A stretch of DNA of 64,000 nucleotides from Pyropia yezoensis. Taxonomy: Eukaryota > Rhodophyta > Bangiophyceae > Bangiales > Bangiaceae. This document shows, one piece after another, positions 9,434-20,090 of the stretch (the stretch's first letter is position 1; every line of letters starts with the position of its first letter). The stretch covers positions 6,960,545 through 7,024,544 of the forward strand of contig CM020620.1 of the NCBI GenBank assembly GCA_009829735.1. Direction: 5' to 3'. Made by a program: the position numbers and the translations under genes. The notes under the pieces are model-generated. The model was not told where the DNA came from, did not search any database, and was given only the letters and a program-made list of their open reading frames with translations.

Positions 9434-10768
9434 CTATGGAGATTGCGTCAGACCGTTGGCCGAGTCCACCGCCGCAATCCACCGGCTAGCCGCAGCGTTG
9501 GCATCAAAGCGGAGGGTCCCGCCAAAGTCAGAGGTCAGCGATTCGCGCGGGATGTGGTCGTACAGCACCGAGTAGGAGGCACCAAAGGTCTTGAAGCGCC
9601 GCTTCACCTTGGCCTTCATAAATGGCCGCACAATTGCCCACACTGTCCGCAGCACCAGAGGCTCGTTGACGGCGTACATGGCGTTGGCCCGCAGCGGGTA
9701 ACAGTCCTGGCACAGATGAAGGAAAAGACGGTACTCAGATGCCTTCATGTAGCGCACGTAGCGGAGGGCGTAGCCTTCGAGGTTCTGCACAATCACCGCG
9801 CCATAGATCTGCGCCTCTACATCCGCAATCATCACCTCGAGGAGGAAGAGGACGGCCTTGAGGATGGCCGTCACGTTGGTGGCGCCCACGTCGTCCACCA
9901 GCGCCAGCAGGTGGCGGGTGACCACCGAAAGGATGACCCGGCCGTCCGGGTCCCGGGTGGGGAGGATAGAAAAGGAGCCCGACGTGAGTAACCTGCGCAC
10001 CAGGTCGCGCTGGGTGGAGCGCAGCCACCCGTATTCATCGTGGAAGCGGGAGTAGTTGGTGTACTCGTCAAACGCGCGGGCCGTGTCAAACTTCTTGCAC
10101 CGGAGGAATGCGAGCAGGAACGAGTCCTCCCGCCGCGAGTAGGTGCACGGTGCGGCCGCGGCCGCGCCGAGCGCAGCCGACGCAGCCGGCGAAGCGCTGG
10201 TCGGGGGGTGGCCAGCGCCGGCGCCCCCGTCGCCCTTCCGCTCGTGCTTTCGGATGAGCGCGTGCATCGCCGCCACCCCCGCGTGGCGGCGGTCGTATGT
10301 TTCACCCAGCTTACGCCACGCGTCTGCGCGCAGGTGCGCAGGGGGCGCCAGCTCGTCCGTGTCGTCCCGTGGGTCCTCCACGTACGCCGTCCCCAGCGCG
10401 GGGGCCACCCCCCCCGCCGCCGACGCCGTCACCCCACCGCCGCCTCCGCCGCCTCCACCTCCACAGACTCCACCCCCACCCCCACCCCCACCTCCACCAC
10501 CGTCCAACAGGTCGGCGCTGACTATGGGGCTTCCACCGCCCCCGCCGCCCCCCGGTGACGACGGCGCCGCCGCTGCCGTCCCCGACGCGTCGGCCGACGA
10601 GATGCCCAGGCTGAGGAACCGCGGCAGCAGGCCCGACGTGGCTGATGGCGTGTGGCCCGTTGGGGACGCGGGGGGGGACGGCGACAGCCGCCCGCCCACG
10701 CGGGAGCTCCCAGATCGTACCCTCGCGAACTGACGAGCAAAGAGGCCGGCGACGCCATCCGAGGTCAT
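9434..10768 (-). CDS. CRAL-TRIO (Sec14-like) lipid-transfer domain protein
   Basis: A single exon of 444 residues; the start is the ATG at 10768-10766 (MTSDGVAGLF), since the codon two triplets upstream is TTG. Residues 1-150 are Ser/Gly-rich and disordered, including long Gly runs from GGC/GGT codons. YSRREDSFLLAFLRCKKF near 211 is the CRAL-TRIO N-terminal helix motif. Residues about 265-420 are the lipid-binding domain, with AVIVQNLEGYALRYV, LCQDCYPLRANAMYAVNEP, WAIVRPFMKAKVKRR and the terminal SLTSDFGGTL (position of the usual LPxxxGG). Members bind one hydrophobic ligand such as phosphatidylinositol, tocopherol or retinoid and move it between membranes; the ligand cannot be told from sequence. 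There is no signal peptide or membrane segment, so a cytosolic protein is expected. Confidence 0.85.
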   Translation of the reverse strand: MTSDGVAGLFARQFARVRSGSSRVGGRLSPSPPASPTGHTPSATSGLLPRFLSLGISSADASGTAAAAPSSPGGGGGGGSPIVSADLLDGGGGGGGGGGGVCGGGGGGGGGGVTASAAGGVAPALGTAYVEDPRDDTDELAPPAHLRADAWRKLGETYDRRHAGVAAMHALIRKHERKGDGGAGAGHPPTSASPAASAALGAAAAAPCTYSRREDSFLLAFLRCKKFDTARAFDEYTNYSRFHDEYGWLRSTQRDLVRRLLTSGSFSILPTRDPDGRVILSVVTRHLLALVDDVGATNVTAILKAVLFLLEVMIADVEAQIYGAVIVQNLEGYALRYVRYMKASEYRLFLHLCQDCYPLRANAMYAVNEPLVLRTVWAIVRPFMKAKVKRRFKTFGASYSVLYDHIPRESLTSDFGGTLRFDANAAASRWIAAVDSANGLTQSP

Positions 10769-12540
10769 TCTCAAAAAGGGGCGACCACCACCGCCAAAAA
10801 AGAAAGAACCACCAGCGCGCGGGGGGTGGGGGGCAAGGCGACAAGCAGCAGCAGCAGCAGCACACCCGCCGAGCCCACAAGAAAAGAATAAAAATGCCTT
10901 GGGATCCTACCAGCAAAGCAGCAGCAGCGGCCACAGCAGCGTCCACAGCAGCAACGACCGCAGGCACCAGGGAACGCGGCGACCCACACGACAGAGGGTA
11001 ACTCGGCCGTCGACGTTGCGGGGGGCGTGCGGGTAGGGGTTGAGGGAGATAGCGAGGCGAGCGGGTCGGGGGTGTGTCGGCGGGGCGCGAGCCGATGGCA
11101 GACCGACGACGGAGGGGCCGATGAGCCGAGGTGGAGGTCCAGGGGTGGGGGGCGGCGGTCGTGGATCCCCGCGTCCTGGAGTGCGCGCGGGGGCAAGCCC
11201 GTGTACGGCTCTGCCCTCTTCCCACCCCCGCCCGACCCCTAACCCCTCACGCACGGAAACCGCGGCACGCTGAGCGCCCCTGCCCTGCCCTCCCCCCCCC
11301 CCCCCTGCGCGGGAGCCACCAACCCCCCCCCCCCCCGGATTGGTGCACCTACCCCGCTGCCACCACCACCACCGCCCGCCTCCCCCCCCACCCCAACTCA
11401 GCACCAGGTACAGCAGGGGATGGCACCGCTGCCGCACTCCGCCCTTCCCCCCACGACAGAGACGCTCGGTCGAAGCGCCCGTTGTTGCAAGCGGCGAAAG
11501 ACCCCTCGGCCAAAGGGGAGGGGGAGGCGGGGGGGGGGGAAGAGGCGAGCGGCGGCCAAAGACACGCCCAGCCAGCTGCAGCCACGCAGCCACAGAGCGC
11601 CCCCCCCCCCCCCCCCCGGGGAGTAGCGACGAAAGAAGAGGGCGCGCGGCGGCGGGAGCTGCTGGCAGCAGTGCCGAAGGCGGACAAGGTCAATGGAATG
11701 CACAGGGGCGTGATGGGGAGGGGGGGGGGCTGGGAAAGACGGACAGGGTGGTAGGTACTGCGGTCCACCGGGACGGCGGGACAGGCAGCCAGGACCCTCC
11801 TGGTCGTGGCGGTGGGGGGGCCGTCTGCAGGGGCAGCGGGGCACACGCCCCGCGCGGTGGCGTGGCTGGTGGTGTCGGTGGCACACTGTGGCAGGGGGGG
11901 CAAGGTCTGGAGGGGCGTGTGCAGCCAGCGAGGTCCCCGCGCCGCCCACACGCGCAGCGCGCGCTCTGGGCAAGCTGTGGCGGCGTGGCGGCCGCCCCCC
12001 CCCACCCCCCCAAAGAGTGTTAAGAGGAGGCCAGCGTGTGACACCGTGGGCGAACCGCCCCTCTCGCCGACCCTCCTCTGCCGCCCGTTCTACAGCGGTG
12101 CCGGCCTTCCGCAGTGGGTAGTCACCCGCCGGGGAAGCTTGGGCGGCGCAGCGGGTGGGGGTGGGGGGGGGGGCACCCCACGCTGTTCCGTCGGCGAGGG
12201 CCAGCTGGCTGCCATGGGCCCAGCGGCGCTGCGGGGGCACGTGGGGCTGGCGTGCCATAAAGCCTTACTGTACTTTATAGCAGGGGTGGGCCCCGTTCAG
12301 GCCCGGCCGCGTCGGGCTGGCACACGCGCGCGTGATTGGACCGCGTCAAGGGTGTGGCCTGAAAGGCGGCGTCAAGACGCCCCCCGCCGCCCAGCGGCCG
12401 CCCAGCGCCACACCTTCCCTGCGTGTGTGGCCCGGCAACGGCCCTGGGGCCAGGCCCGGAATCGGATACTCCCGGGCCGGTCGCCGACGTCGCCCCAACT
12501 TCTGAGTGTCCGCCACGCTCGGTGGCCACGGTGGCACAGG
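10769..12540. other. Repeat- and G/C-run-rich spacer upstream of the CRAL-TRIO gene
   Basis: No supported gene. Overlapping Pro/Arg/Gly-rich frames occur on both strands without motifs. 10770-10870 contains the C/T-rich (sense strand) leader of the CRAL-TRIO gene and a CAG run at 10845-10862. 12264-12280 has a TTACTGTACTTTATAG string related to the GTAC motif. GC-rich dyads, including GGCGTCAAGACGCC near 12368, follow. Confidence 0.35.
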
Positions 12541-12647
12541 CCCTAATCAGGGTCTTGGCTTGTCGGGACTGAAAGTGCGTTCGCGAAAACGTCCTACATA
12601 GTCCGTTACTTCCATTTTCTCAGACTCACATATTGAGCAAAATATGT

Positions 12648-13010
12648 ATGCATGGCCGGTTTCTGAAGAATGATCAGTTCCGTAGGGGGTTCAAAGCCGG
12701 GCTCTTAAAGCGTAATTTGGTCAAGAGTAATACGCGCGTACTTGTCAAGCGCATCTGGCTACGCGGTACGCGATTGCTCCGGAGGCACCCAAACACTCAC
12801 TGGGCCAGGCGGTGGGGGGCCAAGAGTATCGGGTACGCACATGCACAGCTTCCGAAGCGTAGTGTAGTTAATTATTACAACAGCGTGCTCATCAAGTTTA
12901 AGTGGGACAGCGGGAGGGGGTACACGCGGTGGGGTAGGCCACGGCACGGGGGGTCGGGCCGGTGCCGCGGGCAGCGTCGACGATGGCGGGCACAGCGACG
13001 ACGACGGTGA
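12648..13010 (+). CDS. Small basic ORF in an AT-richer block, unknown
   Basis: 12541-12910 is clearly poorer in GC than its surroundings. An open frame starts with ATG at 12648 and gives about 120 residues, very rich in Arg and Lys (FRRGFKAGLLKRNLVKS, KRIWLRGTRLLRRHPNTHW, VVNYYNSVLIKFKWDSG). The C-terminal part runs into the adjoining GC-rich repeat and is probably not meaningful. I do not recognise a family. It could be a recently gained sequence, the edge of a transposon, or a chance frame. Codon use is unlike the neighbouring genes because third positions are not GC-saturated. Confidence 0.2.
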   Translation: MHGRFLKNDQFRRGFKAGLLKRNLVKSNTRVLVKRIWLRGTRLLRRHPNTHWARRWGAKSIGYAHAQLPKRSVVNYYNSVLIKFKWDSGRGYTRWGRPRHGGSGRCRGQRRRWRAQRRRR

Positions 13011-13635
13011 CGACGACGACGACGATGGCGACGACGGCTGCGGCAGCAGCAGCGACGGCGGCGGCGGCGGCGGCGGCGGCTGCGGCGGTGGCCACGTCGG
13101 CGGCGGCGGCGACGTCGGCGGCGGTGGCCACGTCGGCGGCAGCGGCGACGACGACGAATTCGGGGGGGGAGGGGGGGGACGGCGGTGGCGGCGGCGGCGA
13201 CGGCGATTGCGGCGGCGGCAGTGGCGGCGGCGACGACGAGTTTTGGGGGGGGGGGAGGGGGGATGGCGGTGGCGACGTCAGCGGCGGCGGCGGAATGAAC
13301 GGCAGCAGCGACGACGGCGTGTTGGGGGGGGGGGGGGGGGGGGCTCGGCGACGTCAGCGGCGGCGGCGGCATCGACGGCAGCAGCGACGAAGGCGTGTTG
13401 GGGGGGGATAAGGGGGGGCGGCGGCGGCGATGACGGCGGCGGCAGGGACGGCGACGTCGCTGGTGGCGTCAGCTGCTGTGGCGGCCGCCCCGGCGGTCGA
13501 GGCGGAGGTGGTGGCCACCCTGCCTGTGCCGGTGCCCGCGGTGGCGGCGACCCCGCGCGCCGCGGTGCCCATGTTGGCAGCCGCCGTGGCCGACGTAAAG
13601 GAGGCCGCAACAACTGCGAAAGGGCCTGACGCACT
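12961..13635. repeat. Trinucleotide-rich low-complexity block with a 76-bp tandem duplication
   Basis: GAC, GGC and GCG triplets dominate 12975-13430. Within it, a unit containing GGCGACGTCAGCGGCGG begins at 13271 and again at about 13347, a direct duplication with a 76-base period. From 13430 to 13635 one plus frame reads like an Ala/Val-rich peptide (ATLPVPVPAVAATPRAAVP) and is cut by the fold-back element at 13636. It could be a remnant of a coding region, but no complete gene is visible. Confidence 0.5.
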
Positions 13636-14032
13636 GCGCAGTGGTGTCAAAGCCCAACACGTCGGGGGACCGAATTTTGGCCCACACAGCGCGTGCGAAC
13701 CCGTGCGGACCTCGGAAAACCCGGCTCAGAGGGCGCGTAAAGGGCGTTTTTTTTTTCACTGGACCGCACAGCCCGTGCAAGCACACTTTGCCCGGTCTCC
13801 GTAGCTCCCTCTCTTCGTCGTTGGTGAGGACATTGACGCCTTAGACAATGAAGGTGAAAGAACACTCCGGAGCCAGTGCAATGTGCGCTTGCACGAGCTG
13901 TGCGCTCCAGTGCAAAAAAAAAGCCCTTTACGCACCCTCTGAGCCGGGTTTTTCGAGGTCTGCACGGGTTCGCACGCGCTGTGCGGGCCAAAATTCGGTC
14001 CCCCGAGGTCTTGGGGTTTGACACCACTGCGC
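13636..14032. mobile_element. Fold-back element with about 165-bp inverted arms, hAT-like ends
   Basis: Arms 13636-13800 and 13868-14032 are inverted copies, about 90 per cent identical by eye, around a unique centre of about 67 bases. Both ends read GCGCAGTGGTGTCAAA inward, matching the style of the short element at 5817 (GCGCAGTGGGTCTAA). Each arm includes a T run of 9-10 bases preceded by GTAAAGGG. There is no transposase, so it is non-autonomous. No clear target-site duplication was found on the flanks. Arm similarity suggests a moderately recent insertion or ongoing arm homogenisation. Confidence 0.75.
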
Positions 14033-14288
14033 TAGGCCCGCTTCTTCCTCGGCATCTTGTCGGTCGAGGGAGTTGGACACGACGGCCGCCTCACTTCTTC
14101 GAGTATTCTAAGTATGCGCCAGTGAAACTCTTTTCCGTCTGCTAAGCAGATAGGCCATCGTCTGCACACAGCCCCACCTTGGCCCAACAGCCCTGTGACA
14201 GGGCCCACGCCTAGTTAAGGTGTGCAGCCTGGGTTTCTTTACACTAGCCTTTTCAAAGAAACGTGCAGCCCTGTGAGTGGCTGAGAAG

Positions 14289-14319
14289 AAAATTGGGGTT
14301 TTTTCATGACCCCAATTTT
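14289..14319. repeat. Perfect 10-bp-stem hairpin
   Basis: AAAATTGGGG and CCCCAATTTT face each other across an 11-base spacer rich in T. It lies inside the element at 14199-15173. Confidence 0.6.
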
Positions 14320-14553
14320 CACCCCACGCCACAGAGGCCGTGAGGGACGGTCGGGCGCAGCCCCGGTGACGCGGCCACCCGGATCTTGCGCATCAGTGTG
14401 TCCCCGCGAGTAAATCTACCCAACCCCTTGCACGACATTTCCACCCCTCCCCCCCCTCCCGTCGCCTTGACGCCTCCCCCTTCAACCCCCCCCAGCCGGA
14501 GTCTGAAGGTGACAGCCCTTCCCCCATCAATAACTCCATTCCTGTCGCTGTTA

Positions 14554-14591
14554 CCCCGGGCATTCTCAGACATCTCTGAGATGCCCCGGGG
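14554..14591. repeat. Near-perfect GC-rich hairpin
   Basis: CCCCGGGCATTCTCAGA pairs with TCTGAGATGCCCCGGGG, allowing two single-base offsets, with a four-base loop. It is inside the element at 14199-15173. Confidence 0.55.
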
Positions 14592-15173
14592 AAGCGTCTA
14601 CAGGTGTACTATGAGGGTCGAAAAGCCTCCGAGATGCAGAGGACAGTACATCCGCCACAGGTGGTAACGTCACAGTCATGGGGGGAATGCACCTTCCCCG
14701 AGACGTGAAAAGACGCCCCCTGCGCCGGGCCCACCCCTGTTGGACCTCGCCAACCCCGGGTGTGGCGGGTAGTGAGCCTTTGGGGGGTGCACCGGGCGAG
14801 GGTGGTGGCCTGTGGGCGCTGTGCGAGGGGATGAGGTGGGGTGGGTGGCACTTCACCAAGGTGTGGTGTTTCGTTCCGGCAGCCGTTCTTCGAGGAACGG
14901 TTGACTCTCCACTATGCATTCTTTTCTAATTTTTCTATTCTCACCTGCCCCACACGGCCGCGACAACGGGTGAGGGTGAACACGTGTACATTCTTCAACT
15001 TCCTGTGGCCCAAAGGAAGAAAAGACCTGACACCTCGCTCTTGAGCCAATGCGGTGACAGAATTGCCTCTCAGAGCGATCGAATTGATCTTCGTCGGCCA
15101 ATGAGGAGACGAGGGAGCCTGTGAAACCCAGGCTGCACAAAAAACGCCCCTCTAAACTAGGCGTGGGCCCCTG

Positions 15174-15974
15174 TCGGCTGCGCGCGTCACTGGCCACGCA
15201 TCGTCGCCCGCGGCCACCCCCACCAAGTCCGCCCCCCTCGGCGACCGAAGCTGGTCGTAGCAAGCTACCCAGCCCGCCGCCCCGTTGCTCGCGCTCTCGC
15301 CCAGACGTCCCACCACGGTGCCGGCCGCCGTCCCTCGCCTCTGCGGTGGCGGCGCGGCCGCCGGCCTGGCCGCCACCCTCTTGTCACCCTTCCCCCCCGC
15401 GCTCGTGCGCCACCCTAGACGGTCGTGTTTCTTCTTGGTGTGTCCCTGCCTGTGCCTGGTGGGATAAGGTCCCGGCGGGTTGCGTCGGCGTTGCCGCGTT
15501 CCCCCTCCCTCATTCATCCATCCACCCTTTGCTCGGCTTGAGGCTGTGTTCCCCTATCGCTCCCCGCTGCTCGTGTGGTTGACTCGTGGGCGCTGTGTCC
15601 CGCACTGGCCGCGGTGACGGCCAAGCCCGGCCCGTAGCGCACTGGCCCGGCGTGCGCGCACGCGTGCACGCCAGGTGCGGTGGCGGCCGTCTGGCCTGCA
15701 CTTGCACGTTTTTCCCATCTCCGCTCTTTCCCGGGGGACTCCGTCCTTCTCTTCCGGTTACCGCGCGACTTTTTGCGACCTGTCTCTGCGCTCCGCAGTG
15801 TGCCTCGGGAGTCCCCGTGGCTGCCTTGCCGATCCCCTCCTTCCCAACTACCCCTTTCCCGTCCCTATTTTTCCCTCCCCCCCCGTTTCCTGACCCCCCC
15901 CTTCGTCTCCCCTCTGACAGTTTTCCCCCCTTGTCACCACATCTGCCGCCGCGCTCCCCAGCTGGCCTGTCGCC
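15174..15974. other. Spacer and C/T-rich leader of the SANT gene
   Basis: No supported gene. 15720-15960 is strongly pyrimidine-rich on the plus strand and ends at the ATG at 15975, as in other leaders here. Confidence 0.45.
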
Positions 15975-18900
15975 ATGCCTTATACCGCCTCAATGGACGA
16001 CGCTGCCCGCGTGCGGATGGCCAAGATGGTCGTGTCGTTCAAGGTGGCTGCGGCCGCCCAGGGCTGGCTCCTCCGCCGCGTTGACCTGGTGCCCCTGCCG
16101 ACCGAGTCGTTGCCCGACGCGCTTGCCGCCGCCAACGCCCGGCCGGCAGTGTACGTGTCGGCGGCGGGCGCGGAGGCGCCGCCGCCACCTGCGCCGCCGT
16201 CGCGTAAGCGCAAGCGCCTAGCGGCGGCGGCGGCGGCGGCGGCGGCGGCCCCTGCAGTCGCCGCGACCGACGCGGACGCCAATGGCGGCGGTGACAGTGG
16301 CGGCACGGGGGGCTCAACCGACGACGGCAGCACCGACGGCGACAGGCCGTCGCGGCTGGTGCGGTCACGCAAAGCGGCGCGCGGCAGCGTGGCAGGTGCG
16401 GCGGGCGGGGGTGGCGGCCCCTCCCGGCTGCGGCGCACCCCGGGCCGTGGGCCCGCCCGCCGCGGGGGTGGTGGGGTGGGCGCGTCGGCCACCCGCCCGC
16501 GTAAAGTCGAGCCCGTCCGTGGCTGCGTTGGGGGCACGGTGCTTGGGCGGGAGCGGCGGGCACGGGCGGCCGCCGCGGCCGCCGCCGACGCGGCCGTTTT
16601 TGCGGCGGCCGCGACGCCGACGCCGGCGAGCGCGCCGCCGCCAGAGCTGCTGCCCCCAGGGGAGGGGGCGGGGGGGGACGACGGCACGGGCACGGGGGGT
16701 GCCTCGGGGGTGGAAGGGCGAGAGGCGCGCAACGCCTCCCGCCGTGGCCCGGCGGACACGTCGCTTCGGCGGGGGAAACGGCGGTCCGCACCGGGCGGCC
16801 GGGCGGCTGCTGCCTCCGATGCCACCGCAGCGGCCACGCCCGCCTCCCCGCCCGCCCCGCCACCCCTGCCGCCAACGCCCCGGCCGCTGTGGTTGGACGT
16901 GGTCGTGGGCATGTGGAAGGGGCTAGAGGCCCGCGCCGAGGCCGAGCCACCTCCGCAGCCGTCGCCGTCGCCAATGGTCCCTGGCCAGGGGGGGGCGACG
17001 GCCGGTGGCGCCGACGGTGGCAACAACGGCGGCGGCGGTGCGTCGTCCCCGGCAGCAGCTGGGGCGGCGGGGGCAGCAACGTCCCCCTCCGCTCCCGTTG
17101 CCAAGCGGCGCGTCCCCAGGCGGGAGCTCGCGTGGACGGCCTTGGAGATGGCGCGTCTCGAGGCGGCAATTGCAAAGTATGGGTGGGGCTCCTGGCGGCG
17201 GGTGCACGTGGAGGCCCGCCTCATCAACCGCACCTACCAGGCAACGCGGCAGCGTGCAAACCAAGAGCGGCGGACGGTGAAGGCTGACCCCGGGTCGGTC
17301 TTTACCCGTGCATGGCTGGCCTCGGAGACGTACCGCAAAGTCATCACGGGGGGGGAGCTGCCGCTCGACGAGGGGGGCGGGGGGGATGCTGCCACTGGTC
17401 ACAGCGCCTCTGCCTCGGGCAAGGGTAGCGCGTCCGCGGACCGGGCGGCGGCGGCAACCAGCGGGGCTGGGTCGTCCGCCCCGCCGCACCCCCCAATCTT
17501 TTACCAGGAGCCCCCTCCATTCCAGTTGGTGGCTGGCAGCGGCGGCCCCGAGGATGCCACCCTTGCCGAGCGGTACCATTTTGAAGGGGCAGACGAGACG
17601 GAGGATGCGTTTGATGCCTACGCCCTCCCCATGCGGGAGGTCAAGGCGATCTCCCAGGCGGCTCAGTTGCTCACCCGCCGCCCTGTGGTGGTAGTCAAGA
17701 CAGATGAGGCGTTGGCGCCTCGCGGCGCGGCTCGGCCGCCGCGCGGCGGTGGGCGTGTGCGGGGGCGGGGTGCCGCCGCGGCGGGTGACGGCGGCCGGGT
17801 CCGCCGCAGGAAAACAGCGGAAGGCCGGACTAAGGCCGCCGCGGAGGCAGTCGCTTCGCCGCTGCCGCCGCCGTCACCGCCGCCGCCCCAGTCACCATTG
17901 CCGCAGCAGCTGTCGGCGCCGCCACCGCCGCCACCGCCCCCACCGCCGCGGCCGCCACCCCCGCCACTGCCGCCGCCGCCGCTGCCGTCTGCGCCAGGGG
18001 CCCCCGATGGTGGCGAGACGCGTGGGTGGGGGGCGTGGGGTGACTCCCTTGCGACACCCACCGACCGTGACGGGTGGTCCTCTTTTGAAGCTGCCATGGG
18101 CGGTGGTGGCGGCCCCAGCCGCGGCGGCGGTAGCAGCGGCAACATGCACAGCGTCGGCGACTGGGACCTAGGTGGCTGGGCGTGGGGTGGCGCCAGCGGC
18201 GGACCCGCGAGCGCGAACCTGGCCGGATGGGCCGCCGCCGCCGCTACTGTCGACGCAGCAAAGGCTGCCGCTGCCGCGCCGCTGCGGCCGTCACATGGCG
18301 CCGCGGGTGGCGGTGTCGCTGCGGGCGCAACTGCTGCTCAGCTGGTCACCACCGCTAATGGCGCCGCCACCGGTGGCATGAGCGGGAACGATGCCGCCCT
18401 AGTTAGTGGCGCAGTTCCTGGTAGTACCCTCACTGCAGCTGCTGCTGCCAAGGTGGGCGGCGCCTCCGCCGCGGCCATGACCGCCACTGCGTCGCGGCCG
18501 CAGCCGCAGCCGCTGCCATTGGCAGGCGTGGCGCTTGGCCGCGCCGCTCTCGACGCGGCGGCCAGCCGCGCCGCTATGCGCGCGGCTGCCGCGCAGCCGG
18601 CAGCTGGCAGCAGCGGTGCCCCCTCTGCTGCCGTTGCAGCCGCGGTAGGCGCGGCCGTGGCCGGCCGCGTCGCGGCTGCCGCCGCCGCTGCTGCCGCCGC
18701 CGGGCGTGGCCGTGGCCGCGGCCGCGGTCGGGCGGTCAGCCGCGGCGTCGGCAGCGGTGGCGGCAGCGGCAGTGGCCGCATCCGCCGCCCTGCGGGCACG
18801 GCGGGACGCGGCGGCGCCGGCCGTCGCGTCGGCTCCCTCACCCCCGCCGTGGCGGCGGCGGCCGCGGCGGCCGCCGCAGCCGGCGCCGCGGCTGGCAGGG

Positions 18901-19453
18901 CGCGGGGGGGGCCGAGCGCCGCCGCCGCCGCCGCCACTGCCGCCATTGCCGCTGCCGCCGACCGCCGCGCCCGTCGTGCCGCGGCGGCGGCGGCGACCGC
19001 GGCGGCGGCGGCGACCGCGGCAGCCGCCACGGCGCCACCCGCTTCTGCCGCCGCGGCCGCGCGGCCCGCGGTGGCTGCCGTGGCCGTGCCGCCCGCAGTC
19101 GCGGCGCCCGCAGCTGCGCCGCCCGCGTTTGCGCCGCCCGCGGTCGCTCCGCCCGCAGTCGCGTCGCCCGCGGTCGCGTCGCCCGCAGCCGCGTCGCCGG
19201 TAGTCGCGCCGCCCGCTGTTGCATCGCCCGCAGTCGCGCCGCCCGCGGTCGCGTCGCCCGCAGCCGCGTCGCCGGTCGTCGCGCCGCCCGCGGTCGCGCC
19301 GCCCGCGGCCACGGTCGTTGTGGCTTTGCCGCCGTCGACGCCACCCCCGCAGCCGTTTATGCCGCTGCTGCTGCCGCCGGCACCGCCGCTCCCCTTGTCG
19401 TCGCTGGCGCCACCTTTGCCTGCCGGCGGCGGCAGCGGCAGTGGCAGCGACGG

Positions 19454-19489
<36 letters not shown>

Positions 19490-20090
19490 CGGTGTCGGCG
19501 GTGGTGGCGGCGGTGGCGGGTCGCCCTCCCTGGCCAGCCCTCGAGGCGCGGCGGCGGGCGGCATTGGTGGCAGTGGCGGTGGCGGTGGCGGTGGCGGTGG
19601 CGGTGGCGGTGGCGGTGGCGGTGGCGATGGCGGCGGCGGCGGTGGCGACGGTGGCGGGCCGTCGACCCCCACTGCCAGCCCACAGCGCTCGGTTGTGACT
19701 GCAGGCGGCACTAGTGGCGGCGACAGCAGGCTCGGCGGCGGCAGCGTCGGCATCAGCAGCGCGGCGCGGGCGCGGAGCGCGTGGGCGCCGTCCCCCCCCC
19801 CAGCCAAACCCCTGGGCTCGCCGCCGCCGCCCGACGGCGGCCGCGGCGGCGGCGGCGGCGGCGGGTGCCCCCGGGAGGCGCGCGCGCGCAGCGCGTGGGC
19901 GCCCTCCCCCCCCCGGTGGGTGCCAGCCGACCCGGCGGCCGCCGCGGCGGCGCGTGCGAAGGCTGGGGGGGCGGGGGGGGGGGGCGCCGCCGCGGGGGGG
20001 GGCGGCACGCTGCCGCTGCTGCCGCCGCCGCCGCTGCTGCCGCCGCCACTGCCGCCGCCGCCGGGGGGGGGGGCGCCGGGGTCGGCGTGA
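15975..20090 (+). CDS. Large Ala/Pro/Gly-rich protein with one SANT/Myb-like domain
   Basis: An uninterrupted frame gives 1371 residues from the ATG at 15975 (context CGCCATGC; a second Met is six codons on). The N terminus has a compact segment (VRMAKMVVSFKVAAAAQGW) and a basic KRKR cluster that could be a nuclear signal. Residues about 384-433 (ELAWTALEMARLEAAIAKYGWGSW ... TYQATRQRANQ) fit a Myb/SANT helix-turn-helix with spaced Trp residues. Another folded-looking block follows near 515-575 (HPPIFYQEPPPFQLV, DAFDAYALPMREVKAISQAAQLL). The last 800 residues are low complexity: Ala runs, a (PAVAxP)n tract at 19100-19310, GGC/GGT glycine runs and two copies of ARARSAWAPSPP. The likely role is a nuclear transcription or chromatin factor; partner and targets are unknown. 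The C-terminal end may be overstated if an intron is hidden in the low-complexity tail. Confidence 0.65.
19100..19310 (+). repeat. 15-bp tandem repeat encoding PAVAS/PAVAP units
   Basis: About fourteen degenerate copies of a CCCGCAGTCGCGTCG-like unit encode Pro-Ala-Val-Ala-(Ser/Pro) inside the SANT protein. A block of several units is itself duplicated (PAAASPVVAPPAV occurs twice). Confidence 0.7.

Larger units (their letters stand above)
14199..15173. mobile_element. TIR-bounded element, about 975 bp, family uncertain
   Basis: Ends at 14199 (CAGGGCCCACGCCTAGTT) and 15173 (the same string inverted, with one extra G) are inverted repeats; similarity resumes after a short gap with GTGCAGCCTGGGTTTC on both sides (about 14221-14235 and 15123-15138). 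The CAG start is hAT-like. The interior has two hairpins (14289-14319 and 14554-14591) and short open frames without motifs. No transposase is recognised and no target duplication is evident. The interior is less GC-rich than the host genes. Confidence 0.5.

Noticed and set aside
12281-14739. CAGGGGTGGGCCC at 12281 and its inverse at 14739 as ends of one large hAT-like element
   Set aside because: Only 13 bases match, the inner sequence does not stay symmetrical, the pair crosses other elements, and no target duplication is present.
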